A stretch of DNA of 64,000 nucleotides from Chloroflexota bacterium. GTDB taxonomy: Bacteria > Chloroflexota > Anaerolineae > Anaerolineales > Villigracilaceae. A program made the position numbers and the translations under genes. The stretch spans positions 16,973-80,972 of the forward strand of contig JACPVF010000002.1 in NCBI GenBank assembly GCA_016191845.1, read 5' to 3'. The notes below the pieces were generated by a model. The model was not told the origin of the DNA. It saw nothing but the letters and a program-made list of their open reading frames with translations, and searched no databases. This document shows, piece after piece, positions 42,901-49,707 of this stretch. The stretch's first letter is position 1, and each line of letters starts with the position of its first letter.

Positions 42901-44088
42901 ACCCTCCGCCTGGCCAACAGCGAACTCGAACGCGCCCTGCGCCTCAAGGATGAGTTCCTCGCCAACATGAGCCACGAGCTCCGCACTCCCCTCAACGCCA
43001 TCCTCGGCATCTCCGAGAGCCTCATGGAGCAGGTCGCCGGTCCCCTCAACGACAAACAACTCAAGTACACCCAGACCGTCCACGAGAGCGGCCAGCACCT
43101 CCTTGCCCTCATCAACGATGTCCTCGATCTCGCCAAGATCAACGCTGGCAAGGTCGAACTCGAGATGTCCAGGGTCGAGGCCGCCGCCATTGCACAGTCC
43201 TGCCTGCGTCTCGTCCGCGAACTCGCACAAAAGAAGAGCCTCGAGCTCTCCCTCGACCTCGATCCCGCCGTCTCCCTCTTCCTCGCAGACGAGCGCCGCC
43301 TCAAGCAGATGATCGTCAACCTGCTCTCCAATGCCGTCAAGTTCACTCCCTCCGGCGGACGCGTCGGCCTTCAGATCCGCGGCGATGCTCACAACCGCAT
43401 CCTCCACTTCTCCGTCTGGGATACCGGCATCGGCATCCCTCCCGACGAGATCCAGTATCTCTTCCAGCCCTTCGTCCAGCTCGATGCCGGCCTCGCCCGC
43501 GACGCCCAGGGCACCGGCCTCGGCCTCGTCCTCGTCAGCCAGATGGCGCGCCTGCATGGTGGCTCCGTCCGTGTCGAGAGCCAGCCCGGCCAGGGGTCCC
43601 GTTTCACCATCTCCATCCCCTGGCGCGCCGCCGCTCAGACCGGTTCCCTCCGACGGGCTGCGCAGCCCAATCGCAACTCCGCTCCCGCGCCAGAGGGCAA
43701 TCAACGTCCCACCATCCTGCTGGTCGAGGATACCGAGGCGGTCTCCATGCTCATCCACGATTATCTCGAGAGCCACGGCTACCAGGTCTTCGTGGCTCGC
43801 AACGGTTTCGAGGGCATCACCCAGGCGCAGCAGCTCCGCCCGAAGCTCATCCTCATGGATGTGATGATGCCTGAGATGGACGGGCTCGAGACCACCCGCC
43901 GTCTGCGTTCCCTGCCCCGTTTCGAGCACACGCCCATCGTCGCTCTCACCGCCCTTGCCATGCCCGGCGACCGCGACCGCTGTCTCGCCGCCGGTATGAA
44001 CGACTATCTCTCCAAACCCGTTAAATTGTCCGAGGTGTTGGAGATCATCGAACAGTACATCACACGAGATGACAAAGGAAAAACATGA
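36934..44088 (+). CDS. Giant hybrid kinase: REC, twelve PAS, two GAF, HisKA, HATPase, REC
   Basis: 2384-residue soluble protein. Order by residue: receiver (8-128), six PAS (about 135-882), GAF (888-1042), PAS 7 and 8 (1047-1302), GAF (1305-1482), PAS 9-12 (1490-1985), HisKA with His2014 in SHELRTPLN (2002-2072), HATPase_c (2115-2228, GTGLGLVLV) and a C-terminal receiver (2258-2375). Most PAS modules end in DITERK. The N-terminal receiver (VLLVEDNPTDV, VDLGLPDSSG) probably takes input from the upstream relay. The start at 36934 has GAAAGGA upstream and overlaps the previous stop by four bases. The region from about 42541 to 44020 uses CTC for most leucines and very C-rich third positions, unlike the rest, so that module may have been grafted on. 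Ligands of the PAS and GAF domains are unknown. Confidence 0.9.
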   Translation: MNHESSLNVLLVEDNPTDVLLLQNALETDHLSEFALTHVERLEDGLRLLAQAQFDIVLVDLGLPDSSGLETFVKLHAQAPGLPVVVFSGNEDEEQAVRAVEAGAQDYLVKGMSGFEMAPRAIRYAIERQKQSSALQRSEQRFSVAFHASPTAQAITSATNQQLVMVNDSYCNLTGYRRGELIGRTTAEMNFWVDLGDQKRMIEQWQSMGHIKNTEMLFRHRSGGVLTLLVSLEPIELDGMPCIISTVMDITERKLAEKELKESEERFSTAFFTSPVAQSIIDPAKGEILAVNDSCCSLFEYSRRELIGANPEKLMLWANSAERLAATEELQRTDHLPPRETKIRTKSGEIRTVIAAIEPIQWGGTSCFISSVLDITERKQAEERVRISEGQLEALVTSLDDIVFEVDENGTYLNVWTSNEAMLFKPREQVIGKRFDEIFGKEVGRPFFEYLARTLDGGTPQTLEYPVDIAGSQHWFAARFSPIHSKVGERKAVSILVRDITERIQSEKMVKQWADAFENCAHGIAIGLPTTNLILTCNSAFARLQDRTVEEISSMPILSMYVPQDHEFVRDSIAKADQVGHVSYEAHMLRKDGSIYPVQMDVVSVKDENGDVLYRVASQQDITDRKQAELIIWEKLKLQEQLEKTAAIVPGMIHIFKRDADGKFSMPYASPAFRDVYGLEAAEVANDMSPAFTRIDPRDVPHIQATIAESARSMNPWRDEFRYHHPQKGLRWLEGHSTPVMESDGSILWYGIIEDFTERKRVEEKVHQSEERLRLTLETTSDGFWIVDANRRFMDVNEAYCSMSGYTRAEFLQLSISDVEVLESLENTQNHVKKIIETGADRFETRHRRKDGDIFDVEVSVNLLDREQGLMICFCRDITERKRSEALIYAQRDLAGALGKLDTTEDGFRIFLESILNLTGLDSGGIYLFDENFGSLDLIYHQGLSDSFIQQVAHFTPDSPNVQMLLPGRPHYFPSSDPVVQNPMHKREGLTALAVVPFLYQERVVGCLNLASHTLSEVTEYARHVLETLSAEIGNFAMHLRAREALRESEEKYRTLITSTMDGVFVAQDEKFIFANPALPASLGYDMEEFENIPFEKVLAPEYLGLFTRRFHQRVAGESPVFNYQVQFMNKTWTNKVWFELRANLTTYQGRPAVLGIARDITERKQSEEALRESEERYRQAITAADAIPYALDYTTDRYAFVGEGIEKLTGISASEFSPGMFAEMHLESIMQGNLKGMHVVEAIQLVRQGKAGPLWQCDHRIRTRSGTIRWYSDSAIQILGEDGIPRSSIGIIQDITERKQAEDKLRQRLTELEVLYTSGLILNRLSSPQEIGKKVIELLEQKMHWHHSVIRLHNPEERSLSLLAFSQPTLADEQEYQKVKDLLEKSIMGSGEGLSGWAVQNNQAIRVNNISEDPRYRESYTGMHSGLYVPISLGENVIGVISIESEKPDGFSESDERFVATLSNQAAIAIENARLNNDLERRVRERTAEVQDLYDNAPTGYHSLDSNGRFVRVNRTELNWLGYSQEELLGRPVAEFLTERSVARFRENFPVFKKNGSLRDLELEFIRKDGSTMPSLINAIAIYDTQGNYMMSHSTVFDNTERKKAEVSLRESQENLQYFFDTASELIQSMDENGNYQYVNNAWSRTLGYSSREALQMTMADVIDPSYQEHCQELLSSLIADQHLRQMEVVFRNKAGEPVIVDGSVSSRKDKSGHIVTNGIFRNITERKKAEDALRASEARLNFLLSKTPAMIFSANLTYPLPITFMSDSAREIVGYEPQQYYEDPGFWLNLVHPDDVDTGMLAMQGLIEKGHVVWESRILRPDGNYQWMSTGASLLLGEKGQPREIIGFTVNIDDRKQAEEALRESEEQNRLLFEEAPESVVLLDDHGRILRMNRAFETLTGHPREILLGRRAEQTDLLPPQEMQSLLQSIEENVRSGAEFTSSNFKLIRADGTPRDVRVNVFPLRIQGRIHYLSTMHDVTAEKQAEETLRLANSELERALRLKDEFLANMSHELRTPLNAILGISESLMEQVAGPLNDKQLKYTQTVHESGQHLLALINDVLDLAKINAGKVELEMSRVEAAAIAQSCLRLVRELAQKKSLELSLDLDPAVSLFLADERRLKQMIVNLLSNAVKFTPSGGRVGLQIRGDAHNRILHFSVWDTGIGIPPDEIQYLFQPFVQLDAGLARDAQGTGLGLVLVSQMARLHGGSVRVESQPGQGSRFTISIPWRAAAQTGSLRRAAQPNRNSAPAPEGNQRPTILLVEDTEAVSMLIHDYLESHGYQVFVARNGFEGITQAQQLRPKLILMDVMMPEMDGLETTRRLRSLPRFEHTPIVALTALAMPGDRDRCLAAGMNDYLSKPVKLSEVLEIIEQYITRDDKGKT

Positions 44089-45134
44089 ACAGCATCATTC
44101 TGATCGTGGATGACGACCCGTCCAGCCGCTTCACCCTTGAGTCGATCCTGGAAGGCCAGGATTACTCCCTGTACGTAGCGGAAGATGGAAAAAGGGCCCT
44201 CGAACAGGCAGAGGCCCTGAAACCCGATTTAATCTTGATGGATGTGATGATGCCTGGCATGGACGGGTTTGAGGTCTGTCGGCGCATCCGCGCCACGCCC
44301 GCTCTTGCCGAGGCCCCCATCCTGCTCCTCACCGCGCTCGATGACAATGCCTCGCGCCTGAGAGGCATCGAGGCTGGGGCCGATGATTTCCTCACCAAAC
44401 CCATCGACCGCCAGGAACTGCGCGCGCGCGTCCGCACCATCACGCGTCTCAACCGCTATCGCACCCTGCTCGAACAACGTGAAAGCCTGCGCGAAATGGC
44501 CCAGAAACTGGTCACCGCACAGGAATTGGAACGTCAACGCATTTCGCGCGAGTTGCACGATGAACTGGGGCAGGCCCTGACGGCGCACTTGATCGGCCTG
44601 CGGCTGCTGCAAACTGATTTCTCAAGCCAGGACTCGGCCTTGCATGAACGGCTCGAACCGCTTATTCTGGATACTGTGGACATCCTCAATCGCATGCGCC
44701 AGCTCGCACAGGACCTTCGTCCGCCCGCGGTGGATACGCTCGACCTGCCCTCCGCCCTGGACTCTTTCTGCCAGGAATACAGCAGGCGCCTGCATCTGCC
44801 AATCTTGTTCGAAGCGGAACCCTTACCATCCGTTTCAGATGTAATTGCGATCACCCTGTATCGCTTTCTTCAGGAGGCATTGACCAACGTAGCCCGCCAT
44901 GCCCAGGCTACTCGCGTCTGGGTGGATTTGTCCACCGAAGATCAATCCGTCTCCCTGACCGTGCAGGACAACGGTCAGGGCTTCCAGGAAAACTCCCACA
45001 TGAGCGGAATCGGGATTCAAGGGATGCGCGAACGCCTGACCATCGCCGGGGGAAGCCTGACCCTTCGATCTGCACCCGGGCGTGGCACCGTTATCACCGC
45101 ATCGCTCCCAATCTCAGCCACGGAGGCAAAATGA
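44085..45134 (+). CDS. Receiver-HisKA_3 sensor kinase (NarX-like)
   Basis: 349-residue protein with an N-terminal receiver (about residues 1-125, IVDDDPSS and LILMDVMMPGMDG, with the phosphorylated Asp near 50) and a C-terminal HisKA_3 kinase. The phospho-accepting histidine is in RELHDELGQ (His158), and HATPase_c ends the chain (about 250-345, DNGQGF and GIGIQGMRERL). Kinases of this class phosphorylate NarL-type regulators, and one is encoded immediately downstream. Both ends overlap neighbours by four bases (ATGA), so the whole set is translationally coupled. No membrane segment is seen. Confidence 0.92.
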   Translation: MNSIILIVDDDPSSRFTLESILEGQDYSLYVAEDGKRALEQAEALKPDLILMDVMMPGMDGFEVCRRIRATPALAEAPILLLTALDDNASRLRGIEAGADDFLTKPIDRQELRARVRTITRLNRYRTLLEQRESLREMAQKLVTAQELERQRISRELHDELGQALTAHLIGLRLLQTDFSSQDSALHERLEPLILDTVDILNRMRQLAQDLRPPAVDTLDLPSALDSFCQEYSRRLHLPILFEAEPLPSVSDVIAITLYRFLQEALTNVARHAQATRVWVDLSTEDQSVSLTVQDNGQGFQENSHMSGIGIQGMRERLTIAGGSLTLRSAPGRGTVITASLPISATEAK

Positions 45135-45787
45135 TCAAACTCCTGATCGCAGAAGACCATCAAATGGTAAGAGCGGGGCTGCGCGCCCTGCTCGAAAAGG
45201 CGGGGGATATCGAGGTCGTCGGCGAAGCCTCCAACGGCCAGGAAGCGGTCCTCCTGACCCAGAAACTTGCCCCGCACGTACTGGTCATGGACATCCGCAT
45301 GCCCATTCTGAACGGCATCCAGGCCGCTGAACGCATCCGTGGCCTGAAGCTTCCCGTCAACATCGTGTTGCTCTCCATGTTCTCCGACGAAGGGCTCGTT
45401 CACCAGGCGCTGAAGAGTGGCGCGAAAGGGTACGTGCTCAAATCAGCGGCCAGCGAGGAATTGCTCTGGGCGGTGCGAGCTGCTCACCGCGGCGAGACCT
45501 TCCTCAGCGGCCCAGTCTCGGCCATCGTCGTCGACCAGGCCCTGAATCCACGAATGACTGGCACCTCGCCTGACCCGTTCGATAACTTATCGCCGCGTGA
45601 AAAGGAAATCCTTCAATTAATCGCCGAGGAACACACCAGCAGTGAGATCGGCAGCATGTTGGCCGTCAGTGAAAAGACCGTGGAAAAGCATCGCGCTCAT
45701 TTAATGGAAAAGCTGGGCGCAAAGAACCTGGCCGGGCTGGTGCGGCTGGCAGTCAAATATGGCCTGGTAGACCGTGAGACGCCGTAG
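45131..45787 (+). CDS. NarL/FixJ-type response regulator
   Basis: 218-residue DNA-binding response regulator: receiver (about residues 1-120, ILIAEDHQMVRAGL-type start, LVMDIRMPILNG with the phosphorylated Asp about 54, and a Lys in KGYVLKSAASEEL) followed by a LuxR-type helix-turn-helix (about 152-215, LSPREKEILQLIAEEHTSSE and VSEKTVEKHRAHLMEKLG). Its kinase partner is the HisKA_3 protein whose stop overlaps its start by four bases. It is the likely DNA-binding output of the whole PAS relay. A stem-loop overlaps its stop codon. Confidence 0.93.
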   Translation: MIKLLIAEDHQMVRAGLRALLEKAGDIEVVGEASNGQEAVLLTQKLAPHVLVMDIRMPILNGIQAAERIRGLKLPVNIVLLSMFSDEGLVHQALKSGAKGYVLKSAASEELLWAVRAAHRGETFLSGPVSAIVVDQALNPRMTGTSPDPFDNLSPREKEILQLIAEEHTSSEIGSMLAVSEKTVEKHRAHLMEKLGAKNLAGLVRLAVKYGLVDRETP

Positions 45788-45820
45788 GGGATTCCGTTGC
45801 TTCGGTGGGGAATCCCCTAC
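45784..45820 (+). other. Stem-loop overlapping the stop codon of the NarL-type gene
   Basis: A 12-bp perfect stem (GTAGGGGATTCC at 45784-45795 with 45809-45820) and a 13-base loop; the TAG stop lies inside the first arm. No T-run follows, so it is probably an mRNA-end stabiliser or weak attenuator rather than a full terminator. Confidence 0.55.
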
Positions 45821-45884
45821 TAGACAAATTCGTCCAGTCGATTAAAAATGAGACTGGAACTTTGTATCATAAGGAAGGAAAACT

Positions 45885-46874
45885 ATGACAGGCACTGTGT
45901 TGATCGTGGACGATGAAAGCGCCGGGCGCGATACGGTGGAGTCCATCCTGGACGGGGAAGGATATGTATTGTTAATGGCAACCAATGGCGCCCAGGCCAT
46001 TGAAATGGCGCGCACTAAACAGCCCGATATCATCCTCATGGATGTGATGATGCCCGGCATGACCGGGTTCGAAGCCTGTCGCCACATCCGAAGCGACTCG
46101 GACCTGGCCGAGATTCCCATTATCCTGCTGACGGCCCTGGATGATCGCAAGTCCTTGTTGACCGGGCTCGATGCAGGCGCTGACGACTTCATTACCAAAC
46201 CGTTCGACCGTTACGAGTTGCGCGCCCGTCTGGCGGGTATCATGCGCCTCAACCGATTCCGCAAGCTGGTGCAGGAGCGCAACAATGTCGAGGAAGAACA
46301 CAAAAAATTACAACTGGCCTATGATGCCACCATCGAAGGCTGGTCCCATGCCATGGACCTGCGCGACAAGGAAACCGAGGGACACACCCAGCGCGTCACC
46401 GAACTGACCCTCAAGATGGCCAATGCCCTGCACATTGGCGAGGAAAATCTGGCACATATCCGTCGCGGCGCACTGCTACACGACATTGGAAAGTTGGGCG
46501 TCCCCGATGCGATCTTACTCAAGGAGGGAAAACTGACCGACGAAGAATGGGTGATCATGCGTAAGCACCCTATCTATGCCCACGAGATGCTTTCCCAGAT
46601 TGAATACTTGCGCCCAGCATTGGATATCCCTTATTGCCACCACGAAAAATGGGACGGGACAGGTTATCCGCGCGGACTGAAAGGCGAGGAAATTCCGCTG
46701 GTCGCCCGCATGTTCGCTATCGTGGATGTATGGGATGCCGTCACTTCCGACCGCCCCTATCGCGCCGCCTGGAGCAAGGAGCAAGCCTTGGCTTACATCA
46801 TCGAACATTCAGGCACGCAATTCGACCCTGAAATCGTGCAAGTCTTCCTGAAGGTTATCAAGAAGGAAATGTGA
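45885..46874 (+). CDS. Receiver-HD-GYP protein, probable c-di-GMP phosphodiesterase
   Basis: 329-residue response regulator with an N-terminal receiver (about residues 1-125, LIVDDESAGRDT, IILMDVMMPGMTG) and a C-terminal HD-GYP domain (about 145-325). The HD-GYP signature is complete: HTQRVTELTLKMANAL, HDIGKLGVPD, then HHEKWDGTGYPRGLKGEEIP. It is the same class of output as the last domain of the 54594 sensor and would lower c-di-GMP when phosphorylated. It stands 98 bases after the NarL-type gene and ends at a terminator, so it may belong to the same operon or start from its own promoter. Confidence 0.92.
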   Translation: MTGTVLIVDDESAGRDTVESILDGEGYVLLMATNGAQAIEMARTKQPDIILMDVMMPGMTGFEACRHIRSDSDLAEIPIILLTALDDRKSLLTGLDAGADDFITKPFDRYELRARLAGIMRLNRFRKLVQERNNVEEEHKKLQLAYDATIEGWSHAMDLRDKETEGHTQRVTELTLKMANALHIGEENLAHIRRGALLHDIGKLGVPDAILLKEGKLTDEEWVIMRKHPIYAHEMLSQIEYLRPALDIPYCHHEKWDGTGYPRGLKGEEIPLVARMFAIVDVWDAVTSDRPYRAAWSKEQALAYIIEHSGTQFDPEIVQVFLKVIKKEM

Positions 46875-46888
46875 TCCTTCTGGAAATG

Positions 46889-46924
46889 ACACAGCCGCCG
46901 AGTATATCGGCGGCTGTGTTTTTT
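46889..46924 (+). terminator. Rho-independent terminator of the signalling operon
   Basis: A 13-bp perfect stem (ACACAGCCGCCGA at 46889-46901 with 46907-46919) and a five-base loop run into six T. It also separates the convergent cluster that ends at 46936. Confidence 0.9.
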
Positions 46925-46935
46925 GTACCCAGGTT

Positions 46936-47622
46936 CTATCCCTTACCGAGGGCGGGGGCGGACCTGTGGAAGGATTCCGCCAACCGCTCCCAGCGGACGA
47001 AAAGCGCCGTACCGAAAAGAATCAACGTCATCCCGGTCAGCGTCATGGACGTGTTGAAGGCATCGGCATAGTTGACCCCGCCCCAGGTATGGGTGGAGGC
47101 CATCGTGTATTGAATGGTCAGCGTCATGATGCCAAGCAGAATCGCCGCCGCGCCACCTGCGGGTTTGTTGGCCTTCACATTCCCTTTGTTGAAGTCCACG
47201 CCCTGCCAGATGGCGGGGATGCGGAAGAGCAGGAAAACAATCAGCGTGAGAAGCGTGGTGTACACGACCGCATCCACGGGCATGGATTTGCCGCGCAGGG
47301 CGCGCGAGACTGCAATGTGAATGAAGCCGATCACCACGCCCGCAACAAGCGCGATCAGCGCGTCACGATAGGATTTGTCCGAACCCTTGATAAGCAGCAC
47401 CGTGGCGCGGATGCCCATTATGCCGAGGGCGATGCCTGTCAGCACGAAGAGGATATACAGCCACTGGAAGGGGGCCAATGCGGCCATCGACCCGAAATTG
47501 GTCGGGAAGAGCGCGGCACAGGTGGTGCCGATCCCGCCCAGCAGGGTGAAACCGCCCGTCAGCGCCATCAGCAGGATGCCGAGGAAGCGCAGGAACTTTG
47601 CGAAGAAACTGTTTGCAGACAT
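46936..47622 (-). CDS. Membrane protein of the haem-copper-like cluster, unknown function
   Basis: 228-residue integral membrane protein with about six helices (around residues 12-33, 50-75, 88-108, 125-145, 158-175 and 195-213). Small loops carry Gly and Thr; no haem-binding pair or metal motif is obvious, although a His stands in VIGFIHIAVSRA. I do not recognise the family. It is the last gene of the predicted transcript that starts near 52809, 26 bases after the preceding gene, and ends at the terminator region shared with the signalling operon. A small stem-loop (47644-47670) lies just upstream of it. Confidence 0.6.
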   Translation of the reverse strand: MSANSFFAKFLRFLGILLMALTGGFTLLGGIGTTCAALFPTNFGSMAALAPFQWLYILFVLTGIALGIMGIRATVLLIKGSDKSYRDALIALVAGVVIGFIHIAVSRALRGKSMPVDAVVYTTLLTLIVFLLFRIPAIWQGVDFNKGNVKANKPAGGAAAILLGIMTLTIQYTMASTHTWGGVNYADAFNTSMTLTGMTLILFGTALFVRWERLAESFHRSAPALGKG

Positions 47623-47648
47623 GGTGTCTCCTTTCGGGAATTAAAAGG

Positions 47649-48131
47649 TCACACCTGGGGCGTGACCTTTAGAGTCTTATTCTGGATGAAACCGTATTGC
47701 AATTTCAATTGTCGGACCCTCAGTCCGATCCCGCCCAGCCGCCCGAACATGATGCCAAGGATGGCGGACATGATGAAATCCGCTTCGGGGGTGAAGAACG
47801 GGACGCGTCCGAGGATCAGTTTTGCGATGACCAGGAACCAGATCAGGAAGAGATAGACGCGGTCCAGAGAGAGGGTCACCGCCCCGAGGGCCTCATCCGC
47901 TTTCATGGGGACGATCAGGCTGAGCAGGGCCCCAACCGGGATAAAGCCCGCGAATACCATGGCCACACCCTTCCAACTGAAATATCCGTGGCCAATATCG
48001 CGGAAGAAATACAAGCAGAACAGGGCCGAGAATTGCGCCAGCAGGAAGGCTCGCAGCCAGATCTTGAAACGGCTTTTCTTCATCTCGCCGCGCAAGGATC
48101 GGAGAAACGCAAGGATTCGCGCCCTATCCAT
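47649..48131 (-). CDS. Small membrane protein of the same cluster
   Basis: 160-residue protein with four predicted membrane helices (about residues 24-44, 52-78, 92-112 and 125-145) and a basic N-terminus (MDRARILAFLRSLRGEMKKSRFKIWLRA). Its start codon lies inside the 3' end of the upstream gene (8-base overlap), a strong sign of co-translation. No known family or cofactor motif. A stem-loop with a short T-run on the minus strand covers its stop codon (47644-47670) and could partly terminate the transcript before the last gene. Confidence 0.6.
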   Translation of the reverse strand: MDRARILAFLRSLRGEMKKSRFKIWLRAFLLAQFSALFCLYFFRDIGHGYFSWKGVAMVFAGFIPVGALLSLIVPMKADEALGAVTLSLDRVYLFLIWFLVIAKLILGRVPFFTPEADFIMSAILGIMFGRLGGIGLRVRQLKLQYGFIQNKTLKVTPQV

Positions 48132-48729
48132 ACTTGAAGCCTGCCACGAAACAGATTGTCATCAATAGCAGCAGCCCAGGCAGGACCCTGAAGATGGTCT
48201 CGCGCGAAAGAATGGGTCGGCCCGCTTTGAGGAAGGAGAGCAACAATCCGCCCAGGCCGATCAACGCGCCCCCCAGGCCAACCAGCGCAAAGGCGGGACG
48301 GGCAGCTCCCTGCACAGCGATCACGATGGGCAACAGGAAGATGGTCAGACCTGCGATGCCGTGCACGACGGCAATCGCCACTGTGGGCAGTTTGTTCTGC
48401 ATGGGGATCGTGCGGGTCAACACCACAGCCAAGAAACCCAGAATGGCGAAGATCAGGTACGGGGTCCGAAAGGCGGACAGATGTTCCCAAACCAGACCAA
48501 GAGAGAGGGCCAACGGGATGACCGTCGAGACGATGACCACCACAGGCGCATCGAGCACGTCGAAGCCGAGGATGATGAGCAGTAATCCCGCTACGAGCAG
48601 CACGCCAAAGGCGATGGTGTAGGCGATGATCGGGGCCGTGGAGAGGTCGTTGATGCCCACCACGATCTGGTAGGCGGCCAGCAGGCCCGTGGCGAGCAAC
48701 AGGGTGCGGTCGAGCATGGACATTTTCAT
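48124..48729 (-). CDS. Membrane protein, paralogue of 52171-52770
   Basis: 201-residue protein with six predicted helices. It is clearly related to the product of 52171-52770 in the same cluster: both have a TGLLAAY start, a GLLLI-LG segment, an HG[IV]AGL-IFL-P motif in the middle (AVVHGIAGLTIFLLP here) and a G[LI]GG-LIGLGG segment near the end. The conserved His-Gly may bind a haem or simply pack helices. The product of the other copy is encoded by the first gene of the same transcript, so the two probably form a heterodimer or serve the same enzyme. I do not recognise a named family. Confidence 0.65.
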   Translation of the reverse strand: MKMSMLDRTLLLATGLLAAYQIVVGINDLSTAPIIAYTIAFGVLLVAGLLLIILGFDVLDAPVVVIVSTVIPLALSLGLVWEHLSAFRTPYLIFAILGFLAVVLTRTIPMQNKLPTVAIAVVHGIAGLTIFLLPIVIAVQGAARPAFALVGLGGALIGLGGLLLSFLKAGRPILSRETIFRVLPGLLLLMTICFVAGFKYG

Positions 48730-48766
48730 GGTGAACTCCGTAGGGGCGAAAGGCTTTTCGCCCTTA

Positions 48767-49627
48767 CTAGAACGCCTTCATCGCCAGGATGATCATCGAA
48801 GAAAGCATGTACAGTGATGCGTATTTGAACAGCCCGAAATTGACACGCTCAGACTGCACGCGGAAGGTGGCAAAGGCCAGCAGCAGCAAGCCTGCCGTCA
48901 ACACGGCGATCAAGCGCAGGTAGCCTGCACTGACGCCGATCAGCACGCTGGCCCAGCCGATGGCGACCGCCGCCAGTGCCGACGAGATCGCGATGGTCGC
49001 GCGGGTAAAGGTCTCGCCGTAGGTCGAGGGGAAGGTCGGCACGCCTGCGTTGGCGTAGTCTTCGCGGAACTTGATCGAGAAGGTCAACGTGTGGGTGGGG
49101 ATCCAGAACAGGATGGCCAGTGCCAGCAGGATACCCACCAGGTCGATCTGTCCCGTAGCCAGGGCCCGCCCCGAAAGGATCGGCATGGCACCCGAGATGC
49201 CGCCCCACACGATGCTCCAGCAGGTGCGGCGTTTGAGCCACAGGGTATACACCACCACATCGAAGAACCAGCCTGCGAACACCACCGCCCCATACAGCGG
49301 AGCGATGAGCAGCGCCCCGCCCACGCCCAGGATGGAAATGACCATGCCCACCCAGAACACCTCCACGCGGCTCAGGATGCCCGCTGCAGCGGGACGCTTG
49401 TGCGTGCGCTTCATCTTGGCATCAATGTCGTGGTCGTACCACATGTTCAGAATGGTCGAGCCGCTGATGGCCAGGAAGAGCGTCAAGGAAACGCCCAGCA
49501 ACGTAGGCAGCCCGATGGGCGTGCCAGCGCTGAGGTATCCCGCGATGCCCGTGGCGAGTAATAGGCCCGTCTGGGTGGATTTGATGAGCGGCCAATAGAG
49601 GCGGATCTTGTTCACAAGAGCAGACAT
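48767..49627 (-). CDS. ctaB: Protohaem IX farnesyltransferase (haem O synthase)
   Basis: 286-residue UbiA-type prenyltransferase that adds a farnesyl group to haem B to give haem O, used by haem-copper oxidases. The two Asp-rich motifs are visible: NMWYDHDIDAKMKRTHKRP (about residues 61-79) and IKFREDYANAGVPTFPSTYGE near 188-208. About eight or nine membrane helices. Its position inside the cluster, between a SUMF1 lipoprotein and small membrane genes, implies that the haem-copper-like protein two genes upstream needs haem O or A. No ctaA (haem A synthase) is present in the window. Confidence 0.93.
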   Translation of the reverse strand: MSALVNKIRLYWPLIKSTQTGLLLATGIAGYLSAGTPIGLPTLLGVSLTLFLAISGSTILNMWYDHDIDAKMKRTHKRPAAAGILSRVEVFWVGMVISILGVGGALLIAPLYGAVVFAGWFFDVVVYTLWLKRRTCWSIVWGGISGAMPILSGRALATGQIDLVGILLALAILFWIPTHTLTFSIKFREDYANAGVPTFPSTYGETFTRATIAISSALAAVAIGWASVLIGVSAGYLRLIAVLTAGLLLLAFATFRVQSERVNFGLFKYASLYMLSSMIILAMKAF

Positions 49628-49707
49628 GGTTACTCCTAAAGCGATATTCGAGTTTCGACCGACGAGACTCGTCTGAGGCGTGATTCTAATCCAATATCGC
49701 CTTCGCG

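Noticed and set aside
42301-43929. A 542-residue open frame on the minus strand inside the giant kinase gene
   Set aside because: It is opposite the C-rich third-position region of the kinase, where antisense stop codons are rare; its product is acidic low complexity with no domain, and there is no ribosome site.
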